A stretch of DNA of 58,287 nt from QVMP01 sp047974325 (GTDB lineage: Bacteria > Bacteroidota > Bacteroidia > Bacteroidales > Dysgonomonadaceae), in NCBI GenBank assembly GCA_047974325.1, contig JBKECE010000226.1:1-58287 (forward strand). Direction: 5' to 3'. The translations under genes and the position numbers were made by a program. Below, piece by piece: positions 22,916 through 31,990 of this stretch; positions within the stretch are counted from its first letter, which is position 1; each line of letters begins with the position of its first letter. Below the pieces are notes generated by a model. That model saw only the letters and a list, made by a program, of their open reading frames with translations. It was not told the DNA's origin and searched no databases.

Positions 22916-24776
22916 AAAGCTTACTAATATAGAAATTGATCAGTTGCAGCAGAATGGATGTTCTGCTGCTGATTGGAACCTGATTGAAGTGAAAGACGGT
23001 TTCTGTGCTGATTATGTACGAAACACATTTTTTTCGGGTACAATCAGATTGGGTGTCTTTGAAAAGATATTTATCCTCGAAGGCGGCATGCCAAAACATT
23101 CGGGCATTTATCGTGCAACGCTTCACAACTGTGAAGTGGAAGATAATGTGCTGATTTCTGATATTCACAACCATATTGCCAATTATAAGATTGAAGATGA
23201 CTGCTGCATTCGCAATGTGGGCACAATGGCTACAACCAAAGGTTCCTCCTTTGGCAATGGAGTCAAAGTGGCTGTATTGGATGAGACTGGTGGACGCGAG
23301 GTTGTCATTCACGATAGACTGTCGTCACATCAGGCTTATATATCTGCCTTCTGGAAATATAAACCTGCAATAATAAACCGTTTGGATGAGTTGATTGACG
23401 GATATGTAAGACAGAAAATATCAAATAGGGGATATGTTGGACGTAATTCGAACATTGTCAATGTGATGTCTGTCGAGAATGTTCGCATAGAGGAACACTC
23501 CAAGATAGATTCTGCTGTCCGCTTGGAAAATGGGACTGTTTGTAGAAATGCCTATGTTGGTCACGATGTGATTGCAAAAGACTTTATATTCTCATCTGAT
23601 TCTCATGTTGTCGGCGGAGCTAAGATAAACAGATGTTTTGTGGGCGAGGCTTGCCACATAGGGAATGGTTTTTCTGCTGCCGATTCGTTTTTCTTTGCCA
23701 ATTGTCACATGGAAAATGGAGAGGCTTGTGCTTTGTTTGCAGGTCCTTATACTGTAAGCCATCATAAATCCACATTACTGATAGGTGCTTTGTTCTCATT
23801 TATGAATGCCGGTTCGGGTTCGAATCAAAGTAACCATATGTATAAATTGGGACCGATGCATTATGGAGTAGGAGAGCGGGGAGTGAAGCTTGCCAGTGAT
23901 TCATATATTGCTTGGCCGGCCAGAATAGGAGCTTTCTCTTTGGTCATGGGCAAACATTATGGGCATTGGGATGTATCTGCATTTCCGTTTTCTTATCTGG
24001 TGGAAGACAATGCAGAAACATATCTGATTCCGGCCATAAATGCAGCTACAATAGGAACTTATCGTGATGCTCAGAAATGGCCATCCAGAGATAGACGGGA
24101 AACATCCAAGACGGATTGTTTGTCGTTCAGTTTGTTGAATCCGTATATCGGACAAAAAGTGTCTGTAGCCATCGAATTACTGAACCGTCTCGAAAAAGAG
24201 CCGGACGAGGATGGCGTGTGTCGGTATGACGGATGTGTTATCACATCAAAGGCTTTGCAAAGAGGCAAAAAGGTATATCAACTTATACTCGATAAATATT
24301 TAGGCGATATGCTCATTTCCCATTTTGAGAAAAGAGATGAACCTGAGAAAGGAAGCACTGACGAATGGATAGATCTCTGCGGATTGATCGTTCCCCAAGA
24401 ATGTGTTTACGGCATTTTAGAGAATATCGTCGGATTGGAACAATTGAATGGAGCATTTGCCGATTTGCTGGAGCAGACTTCCTGTTTGGAATGGAAATGG
24501 GCAAAAGCTCATATCGGTGAAACAGATAACAAACAGATATTAGATAATTGGTTAAAGGCCTCGACAGAATTATGTGAATTGATGATTAAAGACGCATCAA
24601 AAGAATTTGCCGATGTGTTTAAGCTAAATTTCGGACTTGACGGAAGTGAAACTGACAAGCAGTCTGAATTTGAGTCCATCAGAGGATCGGCCGACACAGA
24701 AAACCTGATTAGAGAGCTGAAAAATAGTTTGGAAGCTGATCGGGCTATATATAACAAATTGGTCATGAGATTATGA
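22899..24776 (+). CDS. DUF4954 family protein with left-handed beta-helix features
   Basis: A protein of about 625 residues typical of Bacteroidetes, with no known reaction. The family start is MNLAHRKLTNIEIDQLQ. An ATG two codons earlier (22893) is possible. The longer open frame from 22851 lies within hflX and is unlikely. Conserved family blocks include LGVFEKIFILEGGMPKHSG, FGNGVKVAVLDETGGREV, HHKSTLLIGALFSF and GSGSNQSNHMYKLGP. The hexapeptide-like segments (NVRIEEHSKIDSAVRLENG) suggest a left-handed beta-helix as in sugar acyl- or nucleotidyltransferases. Its start overlaps hflX and its stop overlaps the next gene by 4 nt. Confidence 0.88.
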   Translation: MNLAHRKLTNIEIDQLQQNGCSAADWNLIEVKDGFCADYVRNTFFSGTIRLGVFEKIFILEGGMPKHSGIYRATLHNCEVEDNVLISDIHNHIANYKIEDDCCIRNVGTMATTKGSSFGNGVKVAVLDETGGREVVIHDRLSSHQAYISAFWKYKPAIINRLDELIDGYVRQKISNRGYVGRNSNIVNVMSVENVRIEEHSKIDSAVRLENGTVCRNAYVGHDVIAKDFIFSSDSHVVGGAKINRCFVGEACHIGNGFSAADSFFFANCHMENGEACALFAGPYTVSHHKSTLLIGALFSFMNAGSGSNQSNHMYKLGPMHYGVGERGVKLASDSYIAWPARIGAFSLVMGKHYGHWDVSAFPFSYLVEDNAETYLIPAINAATIGTYRDAQKWPSRDRRETSKTDCLSFSLLNPYIGQKVSVAIELLNRLEKEPDEDGVCRYDGCVITSKALQRGKKVYQLILDKYLGDMLISHFEKRDEPEKGSTDEWIDLCGLIVPQECVYGILENIVGLEQLNGAFADLLEQTSCLEWKWAKAHIGETDNKQILDNWLKASTELCELMIKDASKEFADVFKLNFGLDGSETDKQSEFESIRGSADTENLIRELKNSLEADRAIYNKLVMRL

Positions 24777-25426
24777 AAACGGCAATCATTTTGGGAGCAT
24801 CGGGTTTGGTCGGTTCAGAGTTGCTGAATTTGTTGCTGAAAAGTGACTCTGCGTATGACAATGTCATTGTTTTTTTACGAAAAAGCTTACCGTTGAAAAA
24901 CAAAAAGCTGACACAATACATCATTGATTTTGAAAATATAGATTTCTATCAGGATCTGATTAGATGCGATGATCTATTTTGTTGTTTGGGCACAACGATT
25001 AGAAAAGCCGGATTGCAAGACAATTTCAGAAAAGTAGATATGGACTATCCAATTCGTTTTGCCAAACTAGCCCAACAGAATGGGACAAATCAATTCCTGA
25101 TGATTTCTTCCATAGGAGCTAATGCAACATCGTCCGCTTTTTATCTGCGAACCAAAGGACAGTGTGAAAATTCTATACAACACATCGGATTTGAAAGTGT
25201 TTCTGTGTTCCGTCCATCGGCACTTGTTGGAAAAAGAAGTGAATTTAGGCTGGGAGAAAAAGTTGGTGTGTGCTTTGCCCAAATATTTTCCGTTTTTCTT
25301 ATAGGAAGGTTTCGTAAGTTCAAACCAATAAAAGCGATACAAGTGGCAAAAGCAATGAATCTGACAGCACAGCAAAACAATAAGGGTTTCAGAGTTTATG
25401 AATCGGATGAGATTCAAAGATTATGA
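24773..25426 (+). CDS. NAD(P)-binding Rossmann-fold protein (atypical SDR)
   Basis: A 217-residue protein with the dinucleotide-binding loop GASGLVGSELL at residues 8-18, then CCLGTTIRKAG, ISSIGANATSSAFYLRTKG with the Tyr/Lys pair replaced by YLRTK, and VFRPSALVGKR. This is the pattern of atypical SDRs such as HTATIP2-like oxidoreductases, whose substrates are mostly unknown. It overlaps the DUF4954 gene by 4 nt (ATGA), so both are translated together. Its stop abuts that of ispE on the other strand. Confidence 0.85.
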   Translation: MKTAIILGASGLVGSELLNLLLKSDSAYDNVIVFLRKSLPLKNKKLTQYIIDFENIDFYQDLIRCDDLFCCLGTTIRKAGLQDNFRKVDMDYPIRFAKLAQQNGTNQFLMISSIGANATSSAFYLRTKGQCENSIQHIGFESVSVFRPSALVGKRSEFRLGEKVGVCFAQIFSVFLIGRFRKFKPIKAIQVAKAMNLTAQQNNKGFRVYESDEIQRL

Positions 25427-26245
25427 CTACATTCCTTCTCCTTGCCAGATGTAATAATCGGTAGGAAACTGATTTTCCAGATCAGCCTCTTTTTCAAATA
25501 TACCATAAACAGAAGAACCTGAACCCGACATGGACGAATAAATGGCTCCCAAGTTATAAAGTTGGTGTTTTATGCTTTCAATCTCGGGATATTGTGGAAA
25601 AATACTATCTTCAAAATCATTGTGCATCAAATGTTTCCATTGATCTAAATCTTTTGTGATAATTTCTTTTAGAGACAATTGGGGCTGTCGGGGTTTGACC
25701 ATTGCAAAGGCCTCTTTTGTTGATACATGGATGTTGGGTTTTACAAGCACGAAGTAATATTTTTTCAGATCAATATCTACATTCTCAAAAATTTCCCCTA
25801 TGCCCGATGCGAACAATGGCTTATTGTAAATAAAGAACGGGCAATCGGCCCCCAATTGACAGGCTATGCTTGCTAATTCTTGTTTAGAAGCTCTGAGATT
25901 AAACTTCTCGTTGAGCAGTTTCAACATAAACGAAGCATCAGCCGATCCGCCTCCAATGCCTGCCCCAAAAGGAATCTTTTTGAGTAGATGGATAGATATA
26001 GGCGGAATGTTGTAATGTTTGCGCATTGCCTGTACAGCTTTCATCACCAGATTGTTTTCTGGTAAAGTGTCGACAGTGATGCCTGATTCTGTCAAGCTGT
26101 CCTTCCCATCTTCGGATATAATAACTTCCACGGCATCTTTTATGGCAATAGGATAAAATATAGTTTCCAGATTGTGGTATCCGTCATCTCGTTTCGACAC
26201 GATATTCAGTCCGAGATTTATTTTTGCATTGGGGAATGTAATCAT
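25427..26245 (-). CDS. ispE: 4-diphosphocytidyl-2-C-methyl-D-erythritol kinase
   Basis: A 272-residue GHMP kinase that phosphorylates CDP-methylerythritol in the non-mevalonate isoprenoid pathway. The start FPNAKINLGLNIVSKRDDGYHNLE and the ATP-binding motif PFGAGIGGGSADAS are diagnostic, and SSMSGSGSSVYGIF is the third GHMP motif. The gene ends exactly next to the stop of the convergent upstream gene. Confidence 0.97.
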   Translation of the reverse strand: MITFPNAKINLGLNIVSKRDDGYHNLETIFYPIAIKDAVEVIISEDGKDSLTESGITVDTLPENNLVMKAVQAMRKHYNIPPISIHLLKKIPFGAGIGGGSADASFMLKLLNEKFNLRASKQELASIACQLGADCPFFIYNKPLFASGIGEIFENVDIDLKKYYFVLVKPNIHVSTKEAFAMVKPRQPQLSLKEIITKDLDQWKHLMHNDFEDSIFPQYPEIESIKHQLYNLGAIYSSMSGSGSSVYGIFEKEADLENQFPTDYYIWQGEGM

Positions 26246-26266
26246 TCTGTCACTCTTTTTCTATAA

Positions 26267-26300
26267 AATGAGGCTATGTTTCTTTATAGCCTCATTGTTT
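26267..26300 (-). terminator. Terminator after the lipoprotein gene
   Basis: An 11-bp perfect stem (AATGAGGCTAT with ATAGCCTCATT, 26267-26277 and 26286-26296) lies between the lipoprotein stop and the ispE start, with TTTTA following on the minus strand. Confidence 0.75.
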
Positions 26301-26340
26301 TCCATATTTTAATGATCTTAGTTGTAAAAGGAGATCCGTA

Positions 26341-26988
26341 TTATAACGAAAGGTCAATGTTTAGGGTTGTATTTTCCTTTGACTTCACTTCGATTGGTTT
26401 TATCGTTACTTTGCCAGATGAATCGATAAGATTGGTTCTTTGTACTCTTGCCGACACTATAATGATCGAATATTTTCCGGGTGCAACATTTTCTATTTTA
26501 TAATTTCCACTTCCATCAACTACGGCTTTCAAAGTCTTTTCATCTGTCTGTAGATTGAAGAATTTTGCATATGCTTTTTCTCCGATATTACTGAAACTAA
26601 CGCTATCTTTTACTAGTTCAGAAGCCTTTCCATTAGAGTATTTATTAATAATTCCGATAGTTTCATTCGCAACATCTATCCGTTTATTCATTAGGACTAT
26701 TCTCTCATTTATTTTTTCTTTATTTGCTTCATCTACCAATCCTTGATACTCTTCAATGAATCCTTTGTAAGTTGTGATGATTTTTTCTTGTTCCTGCACA
26801 TCCAATGCTTCAATGTACAGATGCAAGGTGTCTGTGTTTTCTTGTGTCAGATATACCTTAGCTCCTAAATCCGCTTTTTTTCCGATGGTTTCTTCCTGCA
26901 CCGTGACAACTCCTGATACAGATCCGGGCTCTTGTTTACATGAAACAACTAAAACAGTAAGTAATGCTAGAAATAATGTTTTTTTCAT
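26341..26988 (-). CDS. Lipoprotein with carboxypeptidase-regulatory-like fold and coiled-coil insert
   Basis: A 215-residue lipoprotein: signal FLALLTVLVVSC with Cys at 17, then a short beta segment (GSVSGVVTVQEETIGKKADLGAKVYL). A helical, charged insert of about 80 residues (about 60-125, KGFIEEYQGLVDEANKEKI) follows, and then GNYKIENVAPGKYSIIIVSA, typical of carboxypeptidase regulatory-like domains. The insert seems to split the beta-sandwich. The function is unknown; it is probably on the outer or inner membrane facing the periplasm. Single gene. Confidence 0.75.
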   Translation of the reverse strand: MKKTLFLALLTVLVVSCKQEPGSVSGVVTVQEETIGKKADLGAKVYLTQENTDTLHLYIEALDVQEQEKIITTYKGFIEEYQGLVDEANKEKINERIVLMNKRIDVANETIGIINKYSNGKASELVKDSVSFSNIGEKAYAKFFNLQTDEKTLKAVVDGSGNYKIENVAPGKYSIIIVSARVQRTNLIDSSGKVTIKPIEVKSKENTTLNIDLSL

Positions 26989-27037
26989 ACTTTTGATTTT
27001 TTGATGAATTGTGAAAAAAGATATTTAAATAAAAAAT

Positions 27038-27934
27038 TCAGACTAATTTTTTTATCAAAACTTCCTTGTCTCCGAAGATGTAATCAATGATCGGAATTTC
27101 AATCATGGTGTATGCTCCAGACTCTTGTTTGAGCGATGCACGCGCGGAAGCCACTAATACTTGTGCTGTCAGCGCCGGATTATTTATTTTCATGTTAAAC
27201 TCGAATAGTTGGTTCTGTGTTTCACCTGAAACTCCTTTGCGAATCATGTTAACACCGTGTCCCATGTCTTTGAAATCATCAACATTGTCGACTTGGATGA
27301 CGTGTGTTTCATCGTGGTAAAAATAATCGTCATTCTTGATTGCTTCTGCCACTTCCTCAAAATAATATCCTTCTTTCACCTCAATATAAACCATTCGCCG
27401 ATGAATGCCTGTGCCTACAGGGATAGTCATAGACAAGGCGGCTTTCACTCCTTCTATAGCTTTCACAGCAACGGTGTGTCCCATACTCATACCGGGACCG
27501 AAATTTGTATATGTGATACCCTTAGGAGCCATAAATTCGAACAAAGAGCGTATCATGGAGTCTGTGCCGGGATCCCATCCAGCTGATATGACAGACACTT
27601 TATTATTTTCTTTTGCAACTTTGTCCAATTGTTTGCGCAGATTGACAATTCCTCCATGTATGTCGTAGCTGTCTACTGTGTTGATGCCTTTTTGCAGACA
27701 TTCTATAGCATATTGTTCTACGCTACGAGTAGGGGTGCATAAGATGGCTACATCCACATCCTGTAATTTCGAGATGCTGTCTACTACAGTAAATTGTTTG
27801 ATTTCGTCCGGAATGATTGACACATCGCGGCGAACAATTCCTGCTACCTCAAAATCGGGTGATGTGTTAATCGCTTCGAGAACATATTTGCCTATATTGC
27901 CATAACCTATGATGGCAGTTTTGCTTTTTTTCAT
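27038..27934 (-). CDS. ddh: meso-Diaminopimelate D-dehydrogenase
   Basis: A 298-residue NADP-dependent enzyme that makes meso-diaminopimelate from tetrahydrodipicolinate in one step, a short route to lysine and peptidoglycan. The start AIIGYGNIGKYVLEAI is the NADP fold. The DapDH-specific segments VISAGWDPGTDSMIR, GPGMSMGHTVAVKAI and GIHRRMVYIEVKEG are present. Length matches the family. It is common in Bacteroidetes. Confidence 0.95.
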   Translation of the reverse strand: MKKSKTAIIGYGNIGKYVLEAINTSPDFEVAGIVRRDVSIIPDEIKQFTVVDSISKLQDVDVAILCTPTRSVEQYAIECLQKGINTVDSYDIHGGIVNLRKQLDKVAKENNKVSVISAGWDPGTDSMIRSLFEFMAPKGITYTNFGPGMSMGHTVAVKAIEGVKAALSMTIPVGTGIHRRMVYIEVKEGYYFEEVAEAIKNDDYFYHDETHVIQVDNVDDFKDMGHGVNMIRKGVSGETQNQLFEFNMKINNPALTAQVLVASARASLKQESGAYTMIEIPIIDYIFGDKEVLIKKLV

Positions 27935-28108
27935 GAGTCGTTTTATTGTTTGTTTCTTCTTTGATTAACAATCAATGTGTTTATGATGTTTGAATGGACA
28001 TCAAAAATATATAAAAAAGATGAATAATAGAGGTTGTTTTTATTATTGGAGATATTATCTTATGAAAAAAATAATATCTATATTCGCAATCTGAAATTAT
28101 TGCAAATT

Positions 28109-28750
28109 ATGAAATTAAATGAGAAACTTCCTCAAAATATGAAGAATATAATCTTCGATTTTGGGGGTGTGATAATGGATATAAATATTACAAAAACAAT
28201 ATCGGCTTTCGCCAAACTCAAAATTGAAGGGCTGAAATCGGACGATATAATATCTTCTCATAAAGGTTTTTTATACGATCTGGAAGTTGGTAATATTACA
28301 CCGGACGAATTTATTTCAAGGATATACAGAGAATATCCTTCGGCGACAAATGCATCGGACAAACTCATCTGGGATGCGTGGAATGCCTTGCTTCAGCCGT
28401 ATGATCCGGATCGCATAGCAATGGTTGCTCAATTGAAAGAATATTTCAATTTATACCTGTTGAGCAATACAAATTTCCCGCATAGGGTGAAATTCAGAGA
28501 AATGTTCCGAAAGCAATTTGACGAGAATCTCGAAGACCTTTTTATCCAGAGTTTCTATTCAGACGAAATACATTTGAGAAAACCAGATTCCGAAATTTAT
28601 CAATATGTGATCACTACAGCGCGTATAAATCCAGAAAAAACACTTTTCATAGACGATAACGAAGCAAATATTACGGCTGCACGCAAAGCCGGACTGAATG
28701 CTTATCATCTGGCAGGTGGTGAAAAGATAACTGATCTGTTTGAAGTTTGA
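28109..28750 (+). CDS. HAD-superfamily hydrolase (subfamily IA)
   Basis: A protein of about 213 residues with the HAD motif IIFDFGGVIMDI (nucleophile Asp), motif II LLSNTN, and the last acidic motif TLFIDDNEANITAA. A helical cap lies between motif I and II. These features fit the DxGGV group of small phosphatases acting on sugar phosphates or nucleotides. The start at 28109 (MKLNEKLPQ) or at 28139 (MKNIIFDF) is possible; the frame upstream of these has no good start. It converges with the DUF2461 gene. Confidence 0.85.
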   Translation: MKLNEKLPQNMKNIIFDFGGVIMDINITKTISAFAKLKIEGLKSDDIISSHKGFLYDLEVGNITPDEFISRIYREYPSATNASDKLIWDAWNALLQPYDPDRIAMVAQLKEYFNLYLLSNTNFPHRVKFREMFRKQFDENLEDLFIQSFYSDEIHLRKPDSEIYQYVITTARINPEKTLFIDDNEANITAARKAGLNAYHLAGGEKITDLFEV

Positions 28751-28766
28751 TTTCGATCAGTTCTGT

Positions 28767-29462
28767 TTATAAATCTGTACTTTCCTGCATAAAGTTATAT
28801 AACCATTCGAGAGCCTGAAAATCATCGCTCACCTGATCTACAAATTTTGCAGAGAATAATTCTTCACCTATGGGATTAGTCTTGTATACATAGATACCTT
28901 TTCGTTGTATCCATTGTTGGAAATATTCGGGCAAATCACTTGCCAACGGTCGTTTATATTCTTCTCCTCCGAGCTGATATCCCCGTTCAAAAACGGTTTG
29001 TTGAGTCACTCTCTGAAATTCTGCGGCATCGTAAGAAACTTCTTCCCGAAAAGCATCCATCACTTTCTTCTTTGGCATGAAAAGTCCCATACCTAATGTA
29101 TAGCTGTCTCCCGCAATTTCCATAAAATAACCCGGATAGTCTTTCCAGTCGTCTCTTGATACAGGTCTATGAAAAGTGAACCACATAGCAGTTTTGTATG
29201 GCTCTTTATTTTTAGAGAAGAGTGTGTCTCGATAAATTCGGGATATGGCGCGTTGCGGTCTCAATTCAAAAGCTGGGTCAATGTTGTGCATCACCGGAGA
29301 TAGAGACACAACCAAGGCTTTCAATGGAGCAAGAACTTCTGTTTCGTAGATGCTCTTATGTTCATCGAACCATTCCTTGTAATTATTTTCTTTCAGATTG
29401 TTGAAAAATTGGATTGTTTCAGGTGAAAAGCCTTTAAACGATTCTATTTTTTTTGTTGCCAT
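28767..29462 (-). CDS. DUF2461 domain protein
   Basis: A 231-residue protein of unknown function. The start FKGFSPETIQFFNNLKENNYKEWF and the block RISRIYRDTLFSKNKEPYKT are the hallmarks of the DUF2461 (TIGR02453) family. There is no signal peptide or membrane segment. It may form a transcript with the rnh and nadK genes upstream, 36 nt and further. Confidence 0.9.
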   Translation of the reverse strand: MATKKIESFKGFSPETIQFFNNLKENNYKEWFDEHKSIYETEVLAPLKALVVSLSPVMHNIDPAFELRPQRAISRIYRDTLFSKNKEPYKTAMWFTFHRPVSRDDWKDYPGYFMEIAGDSYTLGMGLFMPKKKVMDAFREEVSYDAAEFQRVTQQTVFERGYQLGGEEYKRPLASDLPEYFQQWIQRKGIYVYKTNPIGEELFSAKFVDQVSDDFQALEWLYNFMQESTDL

Positions 29463-29498
29463 CTCTTTGTTTTTATTGAAGGTTATGTATTTATATTT

Positions 29499-30131
29499 CT
29501 ATTTTCGCCCGAAGTCGGCAGGTATTTCACCCCAATCATTGGTTTCCCATTTTCTTATTTGAGTTGTGTAATTGTTTTCTTTCAACCATTTTTCGGCACG
29601 TGTTATCAAATCAAAAATGGGTTCGTTCAAGTTTGTCTGTTCCAGTTTTGTTTTACATTTTTTGTCTTTGACCCATTTGATGGCATTCACACTATCCGAG
29701 TAGATAGGAATGTCTGATTTTTGCTGTTTAAGCATAGCCAAACCATGTACGAGAGCCAGAAATTCGCCAATATTATTTGTTCCCTGCTCAAAAGGTCCTT
29801 GATGAAAAATTTCCTGACCATTGCCAACAAAAACACCTCGATATTCCATCAGCCCCGGATTTCCGCTGCAGGCAGCATCGACAGCCAGGCTGTTTTTAAT
29901 GATTTGTGACGAAGGAATTCTTTTTTCCTGAGCTGATTTTTTTTCCGTATTTGTTTTGTTCAGATGTATCCAAGGGTTGTCTCCAAATGCTTTTTGAGCC
30001 AGATCTATTGATGCAAACGATTTATAAAGAGCACCTTCATAACCGGATACTTGAGCCTTGCAGTCGTCCCAAGAGTCATATACACCGGGTTTCTGCCCTT
30101 TCCAGACAACATAAAAATTCTTTTTTGCCAT
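29499..30131 (-). CDS. Ribonuclease H with N-terminal viroplasmin-like domain
   Basis: A 210-residue protein: the N-terminal RNA:DNA hybrid-binding domain (KKNFYVVWKGQKPGVYDSWDDCKAQVSGYEGALYKSF, residues 3-40) is of the caulimovirus viroplasmin type. The RNase H catalytic domain has the acidic residues in AVDAACSGNPG, NIGEFLAL, YSDSVNAIKW and the final NDWGEIPADFGRK. It removes RNA from RNA:DNA hybrids such as R-loops and primers. The layout matches Bacteroides-type RNase HI. Confidence 0.94.
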   Translation of the reverse strand: MAKKNFYVVWKGQKPGVYDSWDDCKAQVSGYEGALYKSFASIDLAQKAFGDNPWIHLNKTNTEKKSAQEKRIPSSQIIKNSLAVDAACSGNPGLMEYRGVFVGNGQEIFHQGPFEQGTNNIGEFLALVHGLAMLKQQKSDIPIYSDSVNAIKWVKDKKCKTKLEQTNLNEPIFDLITRAEKWLKENNYTTQIRKWETNDWGEIPADFGRK

Positions 30132-30152
30132 ATATGAAACCGTTGTCTGTTT

Positions 30153-31028
30153 TTATTTTAATCTTGGATCAGTGCCCCACATCAGTTTTTCTTTGAGAGT
30201 GCCGTAAAATGTGTGCCCCAATCGTTTTATTAATTTTATGGAAGTGTCAGCCTTTCTTATTGTCAGCTTTGAACAGGCTGTGATCACTTGCGACCTGCCA
30301 TCTAATGAAATTAAAAAATTGCGGTTGCGGCTTTTTTCTATCTCAATTTGCACAGTGCTGCTATCATCTATTACTAATGGTCTGGTATTCAGGCTGTGTG
30401 GCGCAATTGCTGCAATGATAAAGTTGGCAGCATTGGGTGTCATAATGGGGCCTCCGATGCTCAGTGAATATGCAGTCGATCCCGTAGGTGTTGAAATAAT
30501 GAGTCCATCAGCCTGATAGGAGGTCAGATATTCGTCGTCTATATAGGCATGCACGGTGATCATTGAGGCAGTGTCTTGTTTCAGAATGGCAATTTCATTC
30601 AGTGCAATATTTTTTCCGTTGAAAAAATTTGAATCAGAATCGATCAATTCTAGCTGAGAGCGGCATTCAACCCTATATTTCCCTTCAAATATCTCAGATA
30701 GAGCAATTTCCATGTTTTCTTGATTGATGTCGGCTAAAAATCCTAAATGACCAGTGTTGATTCCCAAAATGGGAATATCTTTTTTGCCGATGATCTCAGC
30801 CGTGCGCAAAAAAGTTCCATCACCACCAATGCTGAATGCAAAATCGGCAGTGAAATTATTCTCTGAAAACGTCTCGGCATTCGGATATCTGATCGCAAAA
30901 TCAGATGCCAGATAATCACTAAATTCTTTCTGTATGCTGATTTCAACATTCTGTTCTTTCAGAATATTAAAAATTCGTTCAATTTGTCCTTTCTCTTGAT
31001 ATTTACTTCCTAATAGTGCTATCTTCAT
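30153..31028 (-). CDS. nadK: NAD kinase
   Basis: A 291-residue enzyme that phosphorylates NAD to NADP. The GGDGTFLRTAEII motif, GINTGHLGFLADI, TPTGSTAYSLSIGGPI and the final beta-sandwich are diagnostic. It ends 21 nt before the rnh gene, so the two are likely co-transcribed. The divergent pdxJ lies on the other side. Confidence 0.97.
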   Translation of the reverse strand: MKIALLGSKYQEKGQIERIFNILKEQNVEISIQKEFSDYLASDFAIRYPNAETFSENNFTADFAFSIGGDGTFLRTAEIIGKKDIPILGINTGHLGFLADINQENMEIALSEIFEGKYRVECRSQLELIDSDSNFFNGKNIALNEIAILKQDTASMITVHAYIDDEYLTSYQADGLIISTPTGSTAYSLSIGGPIMTPNAANFIIAAIAPHSLNTRPLVIDDSSTVQIEIEKSRNRNFLISLDGRSQVITACSKLTIRKADTSIKLIKRLGHTFYGTLKEKLMWGTDPRLK

Positions 31029-31136
31029 TTACAGTGTATCATTAAAAAATATATATAATGGTTCTGTTACATAGAACATTATAGAAAAAATATAAAAAGT
31101 TTACTGGTTCAGTCCTATATTTTGCGCTAATCGTGC

Positions 31137-31144
31137 TAAATTTG
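31137..31144 (+). promoter_or_regulatory. -7 box before pdxJ
   Basis: TAAATTTG on the plus strand; the start would be near 31150, leaving a leader of about 90 nt before the ATG at 31241. Confidence 0.45.
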
Positions 31145-31240
31145 CATATATTTATAATGCAAAGTTGTGAAAAAAGTTTGTAGAATAATCAACATTGTGT
31201 TACTTTTATCTATTAGAATAATCTATTTTGAAAAGGTCTT

Positions 31241-31960
31241 ATGACAAAATTGAGTGTAAACATCAATAAAGTGGCAACTATCCGTAATGCCAGAGGAGGA
31301 AATGTTCCGGATGTGGTGAAGGTTGCGTTGGATTGTGAAGCTTTTGGTGCTGATGGAATTACCGTGCATCCTCGTCCGGATGAGCGGCATATCCGTGTGG
31401 AAGATGTATACAACATCAAGGCAAAGATCAAATCTGAATTCAACATAGAGGGAAATCCTGTTCCTGCTTTCATTGATATGGTCAAGAAAGTGAAACCGGC
31501 ACAGGTAACACTTGTTCCGGATGCTATAGATGCCATAACGTCGAATGCCGGATGGGATGCAAAAAAAAATCTTGATTTTCTGAAAGAAACGGTTGACGAG
31601 TTTTCTTCGATCGGCATAAGAACCTCAATTTTTATTGATGCTGATCTGGAACAGGTCGAATATGCAGCCAAAACAGGAACTGACAGAATAGAACTTTATA
31701 CGGAACCTTATGCAACACTTTATTCTAAAGATAAAGATGTTGCTGTTTCGCCCTTTATAGAAGCAGCTAATTTGGCACGCAAACTAGGATTGGGTATTAA
31801 TGCAGGGCATGATTTAAGCCTCGAAAATTTACATTATCTATACCTCAAAATTCCGTTTTTAGATGAAGTTTCAATAGGACATGCGCTGATCAGCGATGCT
31901 CTTTATTTAGGGTTAGAAAAAACAATTCACGCCTATAAGCAATGTTTGGCAAATGTGTGA
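31241..31960 (+). CDS. pdxJ: Pyridoxine 5'-phosphate synthase
   Basis: A 239-residue TIM-barrel enzyme that condenses 3-amino-2-oxopropyl phosphate and deoxyxylulose phosphate in the vitamin B6 pathway. Family motifs: LSVNINKVATIRNARGGN, GADGITVHPRPDERHI, QVTLVPDA, TDRIELYTEPYA, and GINAGHDLSLENL near the end. It is followed at 30 nt by a TonB-type gene. Confidence 0.97.
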   Translation: MTKLSVNINKVATIRNARGGNVPDVVKVALDCEAFGADGITVHPRPDERHIRVEDVYNIKAKIKSEFNIEGNPVPAFIDMVKKVKPAQVTLVPDAIDAITSNAGWDAKKNLDFLKETVDEFSSIGIRTSIFIDADLEQVEYAAKTGTDRIELYTEPYATLYSKDKDVAVSPFIEAANLARKLGLGINAGHDLSLENLHYLYLKIPFLDEVSIGHALISDALYLGLEKTIHAYKQCLANV

Positions 31961-31990
31961 GGTTAATTATTTGTGATATACGACAATGAT

